NCBI RefSeq assembly: GCF_030694085.1
Contig: NZ_JAUXZE010000056.1
Location: forward strand, 186,001-250,000
Direction: 5' to 3'
DNA from: Tabrizicola sp.
GTDB lineage: Bacteria; Pseudomonadota; Alphaproteobacteria; Rhodobacterales; Rhodobacteraceae
DNA length: 64,000 nucleotides
Position numbers and translations under genes: made by a program. Under the pieces are notes generated by a model. The model was not told the origin of the DNA. It saw only the letters and a program-made list of their open reading frames with translations, and did not search any database. Of this stretch, positions 60,953-64,000 are shown in pieces (positions within the stretch are counted from its first letter, which is position 1; every line of letters starts with the position of its first letter).

Positions 60953-61282
60953 CTATTCTTCCTCTAGCAGCTCGATGGTGATGCCTTGCCGGGCCGCATG
61001 ACTGCGCAGTTCGCGCAACACGATCTGCCTGTTCGGCAGTTTCGGTGCCACGACCCGCAGCATCTTGCGGTAGTCCTGCGCCCCGAGCTTTTCGATAATT
61101 TCCAACGCGTCGAAGGTCTTGCAGAAAAGCGGTGTCACCACCAGCTCAAGCGAGGCCGGCAATGGCAGCTGACTTTCAAACGCGTCAAGCGGTATGGAAG
61201 CAAACTCTTCGGGTCGCAAGCTGCCCTCGGCGGCGCGCGCTTCCGGAATGCCGATCACCAGGCACCTCAACTTCTGCGACAA
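60953..61282 (-). CDS. Conserved hypothetical protein
   Basis: 109 residues from a TTG start with GAGG upstream: CLVIGIPEARAAEGSLRPEEFASIPLDAFESQLPLPASLELVVTPLFCKTFDALEIIEKLGAQDYRKML. The last part RVVAPKLPNRQIVLRELRSHAARQGITIELLEEE suggests an alpha/beta domain like a response-regulator relative. No catalytic motif recognised. Convergent with the carbonic anhydrase gene (5-bp gap) and divergent from the kinase gene. Confidence 0.6.
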   Translation of the reverse strand: MSQKLRCLVIGIPEARAAEGSLRPEEFASIPLDAFESQLPLPASLELVVTPLFCKTFDALEIIEKLGAQDYRKMLRVVAPKLPNRQIVLRELRSHAARQGITIELLEEE

Positions 61283-61463
61283 TTCTCGACCTCTTCATGC
61301 GTGAGGCGCCGCCAATTCGTCGTCTTATGGACTTACGCCGGGGCAGACCCTTGTTCCGGGCAAAGGCCGGTTCCGCACCACGTTACGTATACAACCGGGA
61401 ATTTACTGGTATTCCTGCGCAAGACAAGGGCAGAGGCCCGATTGTTGCGGAGAAGTCGAGCGA

Positions 61464-62477
61464 ATGACCACCCTGGACCCTGAGCAGCTGCTCTCCGGCC
61501 TGCCGCTGCCTGCGATGCTGGTGCGGCCCGACGACCGGATCGTGGCGCTGAACCTGGCGGCCGAGGCGCTGTTCGGCGCCGGCATGGTGGGACGCCACGC
61601 CGCGATGGCTGTCCGTGCTCCGGCGGTGTTGGAGGCGATCGGATCGGTCACTCGCTCGGGGGGCCTTCAGCACGCGCGGATGACGCTGCGCCGCGAGGGG
61701 CAGGAAGCGGTGTTCCAGGTCACGGTGTCGGCCCAGGGCGACCTGATCCTCTGTGTCTTCCGCGATGCGACCAGCGAGGAGAGGGCGGGCGAGATGCGGC
61801 GGGATTTCGTGGCGAACGTCTCCCATGAACTGCGGACGCCGCTCACGGCGCTGATGGGGTTCATCGAGACCCTTAAACACGCCGCCCGCGACGACCCCAA
61901 GGCGCGGGACATGTTCCTGGGGATCATGGAGACCGAGGCGGGACGGATGAACCGGCTGGTGCGGGATCTGTTGCAGCTCTCCCGCGTCGAGGCGGAGGAG
62001 CGGGTCCGGCCGAAAGAGCCGGTCGAACTGCGCGGGCTTTTGCAAGGGGTGATCTCGTCCTTGCGGGGGGTGGCGGAAAAGGAGGGGGACCGGGTGGAAC
62101 TGACCGGCGAGCCGGTGACGGTGCCGGGGGATGCGGATCAGCTGGTGCAGGTCTTCACGAACCTGGTCGAGAACGCGCTGAAATACGGGAAGGGGGGCCA
62201 AGTGGTGCGGGTCTCGCTGTCGGCGGAGGAGACGGTGCGGGGGCCGGCGGTGCGGGTCGAGGTCGCGGACGAGGGGGAGGGGATCGACCCGGTCCACCTG
62301 CCCCGGCTGACGGAGCGGTTCTACCGGGTCGACACCCACCGGTCGCGCGAGATGGGGGGGACGGGGCTGGGGCTGGCCATCGTGAAGCACATCGTGAGCC
62401 GCCACCGGGGGTGGCTGCGGGTGGACAGCGTGGTGGGCGAGGGGAGCCGGTTCTCGGTCGTCCTCCCGCTGGGGTGA
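61464..62477 (+). CDS. phoR: PhoR-like sensor histidine kinase (soluble)
   Basis: 337 residues. PAS domain (about 12-100), HisKA with phosphoacceptor His121 in NVSHELRTPLTAL, and HATPase_c with NLVENALKYGKGGQ, VADEGEGIDP and GGTGLGLAIVKHIV. No membrane helices, like the short PhoR of Rhodobacterales. In relatives I recall phoR leads a pst/phoU/phoB operon; here that is replaced by a repeat-rich gap and an unrelated NTPase gene. Confidence 0.88.
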   Translation: MTTLDPEQLLSGLPLPAMLVRPDDRIVALNLAAEALFGAGMVGRHAAMAVRAPAVLEAIGSVTRSGGLQHARMTLRREGQEAVFQVTVSAQGDLILCVFRDATSEERAGEMRRDFVANVSHELRTPLTALMGFIETLKHAARDDPKARDMFLGIMETEAGRMNRLVRDLLQLSRVEAEERVRPKEPVELRGLLQGVISSLRGVAEKEGDRVELTGEPVTVPGDADQLVQVFTNLVENALKYGKGGQVVRVSLSAEETVRGPAVRVEVADEGEGIDPVHLPRLTERFYRVDTHRSREMGGTGLGLAIVKHIVSRHRGWLRVDSVVGEGSRFSVVLPLG

Positions 62478-62829
62478 GGTGGGGGCCGCAAGGGACTCCG
62501 TCTGTCCACGGTGGACATTTTCGGATTATCATTTGGAAGCAATGGGTTGCGCGTGGGCGTTAGGGGTTTGTTAAGGGGGTAGTTAAGGGATGGTGAAGGA
62601 TTGTAGGGCGGGGTTTCACCCCGCCGACTGTGTCGATCCGACCCCCTAGTCTCGGGTCCTATTGGTCGAAGTTAGTGGGGTGGAACCCCACCCAACGCTT
62701 GCTATTTCGGAGGCTTCAAAGTTCATTGAAAACTGGGTGCAGATTACACAAGCTGATGACGACACAGGGCTTGCGCGTAGGCTGACCTTAGCTATCGTTT
62801 GATAACCGCTAGATTTAATGAGGAAATTC
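62478..62829. repeat. Repeat-bearing intergenic stretch before the KAP gene
   Basis: About 350 bp. Holds the 15-bp dyad TGTCCACGGTGGACA (62503-62517), TTAAGGGATGGTGAA (62583-62597), and two inverted relatives of the dispersed palindrome: GGCGGGGT-TTC-ACCCCGCC (62607-62625, reverse orientation, tail GTAG on its left) and GTGGGGT-GGA-ACCCCAC followed by CCAACGC (62675-62697). Base composition turns AT-richer after about 62700. No supported gene. Confidence 0.6.
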
Positions 62830-64000
62830 ATGAGACTCGCTCCTTCGGAAGGCGACTTTACACTTTATGAAACTGGATTTTCGACTGATCTGCTCGACAG
62901 AACCGGCTTTGGAAAATCTCTTTCTAGGATAGTCGAAGGAATCGAAGACCCATTAGTGATTGCACTCGATGGTCGTTGGGGCACTGGCAAGACCTACTTT
63001 CTCAGGAGATGGGTGGCCGAACACAGATTGTCCAATGCTGGACGTGCCTTGACGGTCTACTTTGATGCGTTTGAGAACGATTACATTGGCGATCCCCTTG
63101 TTGCGCTTGTAGCGGCCCTAACCAACCGCTTGCCGCCGGCAGACCAATCAAAGCTCGATCAAGTTAAGAAATTTGCCGTAAAGCTATTTCGGCCCGCTAC
63201 GAGAATAGGCCTAGCGCTCGCAACAGCAGGGGCTTCCATTGCACTAGATGAAGTAATGGACGCGGGTGCAGAAGCATTAAGAGAAGAGGCAAAGGAGGCG
63301 CTCAACGACTTTTGGAAACGTGAATCTGGCAGGCAAATTGCTATGGTGGAGTTTCGATCTGCAATCCAAGCACTGACCAAGGGAGGTGATGTGGAGGCTG
63401 CGCTTCCTCTGGTGGTTGTAATTGATGAACTTGACCGATGCCGACCTGACTTCGCACTAGATGTCCTAGAGGTTGTTAAGCACTTCTTCACCGTCCCAGG
63501 CGTCCACTTCATTCTGGGCGTCAACTTGGACGCTTTGGCGAGTAGTGTTCGAATAAGGTACGGTTCTGAGATTGACGCGATGTTGTATCTTCAGAAATTC
63601 ATCAGCTTCTCAATGGCTCTGCCGGAGCATGTTGGAAGCACAAGGGAAACCAAAGCAATCTCCAAGTACGCATCGCACTTGGGCCAGAGAATGGAGCTGC
63701 CAAAGAAGTTTGTGGGCGAAGTCCGGGAACAGCTTGAGGCGATCTCGAAGGGTATGCACATATCGATGCGCGACATCGAAAAGATCTTTGCGATGGCAGC
63801 ACTTTTGCCAGATGAAGCCAAGGCCGACAATATCTTCTTGGGCTGGCGAGTCGCAACCATTACTCTCTTGATAGCGCGGGTGATAAAATCGGATCTTGCA
63901 ACGAAGTTCCTAGCTGCAACGATAAGTGAGGAGGAGTTATCTGCCTTCTTTGGTGCGTCAAGAAACCTAGTAAGCGAAACTCTTGAAAATGGAGAGCGCA
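62830..64000 (+). CDS. KAP-family P-loop NTPase, 5' part (runs off the window)
   Basis: At least 390 residues, open at the window end. Walker A GRWGTGKT at residues 48-55 (the W-G-x-G-K-T form of KAP NTPases), a hydrophobic stretch near 125-142 (RIGLALATAGASIALDEV) between the Walker motifs as in this family, and Walker B VVVIDELDRCRPD at 195-207 followed by VLEVVKHFF. GAGGAA lies 5 nt before the ATG. Codon choice (many GAA, CTT, ATT, GCA) and base composition differ plainly from the GC3-rich neighbours, pointing to horizontal transfer. KAP proteins occur in anti-phage loci (for example QatA of Qat) and in other roles; which applies here depends on genes beyond the window. Confidence 0.9.
   Translation, partial: MRLAPSEGDFTLYETGFSTDLLDRTGFGKSLSRIVEGIEDPLVIALDGRWGTGKTYFLRRWVAEHRLSNAGRALTVYFDAFENDYIGDPLVALVAALTNRLPPADQSKLDQVKKFAVKLFRPATRIGLALATAGASIALDEVMDAGAEALREEAKEALNDFWKRESGRQIAMVEFRSAIQALTKGGDVEAALPLVVVIDELDRCRPDFALDVLEVVKHFFTVPGVHFILGVNLDALASSVRIRYGSEIDAMLYLQKFISFSMALPEHVGSTRETKAISKYASHLGQRMELPKKFVGEVREQLEAISKGMHISMRDIEKIFAMAALLPDEAKADNIFLGWRVATITLLIARVIKSDLATKFLAATISEEELSAFFGASRNLVSETLENGER

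Overview
This is a high-GC chromosomal segment of an alphaproteobacterium, almost certainly Rhodobacteraceae (Rhodobacter/Tabrizicola/Gemmobacter-like). The evidence is the gene set and gene style: ccmF-ccmH, a TakP-type TRAP transporter, an Entner-Doudoroff edd/eda pair, a one-cysteine DksA, class II DAHP synthase, a bacterial arginyl/leucyl-transferase, PAS_5 and DUF2852 proteins, many ATGA/GTGA overlaps, and dispersed palindromes typical of this family. Most of the window is ordinary, densely packed chromosome. Only the last ~1.2 kb looks clearly foreign.

Layout. 1-5.0 kb: partial arginase, ccmF-ccmH (cytochrome c maturation), an enoyl-CoA hydratase and a cyclopropane-fatty-acid synthase. 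5.0-8.6 kb: acetolactate synthase subunits ilvB and ilvN, separated by an acyltransferase-3 gene and preceded by a complete attenuator (promoter, 15-codon leader with a Leu-Leu-Val-Ile-Val run, terminator). 9.0-14.2 kb: Na/Ca antiporter, VOC protein, and a TRAP transporter split into a forward binding-protein gene and a reverse permease pair. 14.3-18.9 kb: HxlR regulator divergent from a four-gene GST/NTF2/tautomerase/DUF606 operon; VOC, bpt, DUF2852 and ybaK. 19.0-25.0 kb: glnE, eda and edd, with a 192-bp inverted-repeat element between eda and edd and a LacI-type operator upstream of edd. 25.4-32.8 kb: rRNA methyltransferase, PIN protein, then a reverse-strand cluster (MoxR ATPase, DUF2927 lipoprotein, vWA protein, small membrane proteins, DedA, M48 protease). 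32.9-40.4 kb: dksA, GFA protein, FAD monooxygenase, a frameshifted ABM gene, xthA, an IscA-type protein, dgt, dsbB, ypfJ and tRNA-Leu(CAA). 40.9-44.9 kb: a stand-alone Hint-domain protein and a 1067-residue RTX protein ending in a second Hint domain. 44.9-54.2 kb: nucleotidyltransferase, a dimethylglycine-dehydrogenase-like flavoprotein and a liv-type ABC operon interleaved with two small secreted proteins. 54.4-62.5 kb: PQQ-type sugar dehydrogenase, GlxA-type regulator, DAHP synthase, PAS protein, yicC-gmk-gamma carbonic anhydrase, and a PhoR-like kinase. 62.5-64 kb: a repeat-bearing intergenic stretch, then a visibly AT-richer KAP P-loop NTPase gene that runs off the end.

How the genes work together. 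The strongest regulatory readings are the ilv attenuator, the LacI-type palindrome on edd, a pair of ATGTGAA-N5-TTyACAT sites in front of the DUF2852 gene, and GTTACC repeats between hxlR and the GST operon. The liv transporter, the adjoining flavoprotein and the nearby GlxA-type regulator may form an uptake and catabolism unit for an N-methylated compound. The least explained pieces are the KAP NTPase edge (possible start of a defence or genomic island), the Hint/RTX-Hint pair next to a tRNA, the MoxR/vWA/DUF2927 cluster, and the palindromic repeat families, one copy of which lies inside the ccmH signal-peptide coding region. All names rest on reading motifs by eye; no database search was run.
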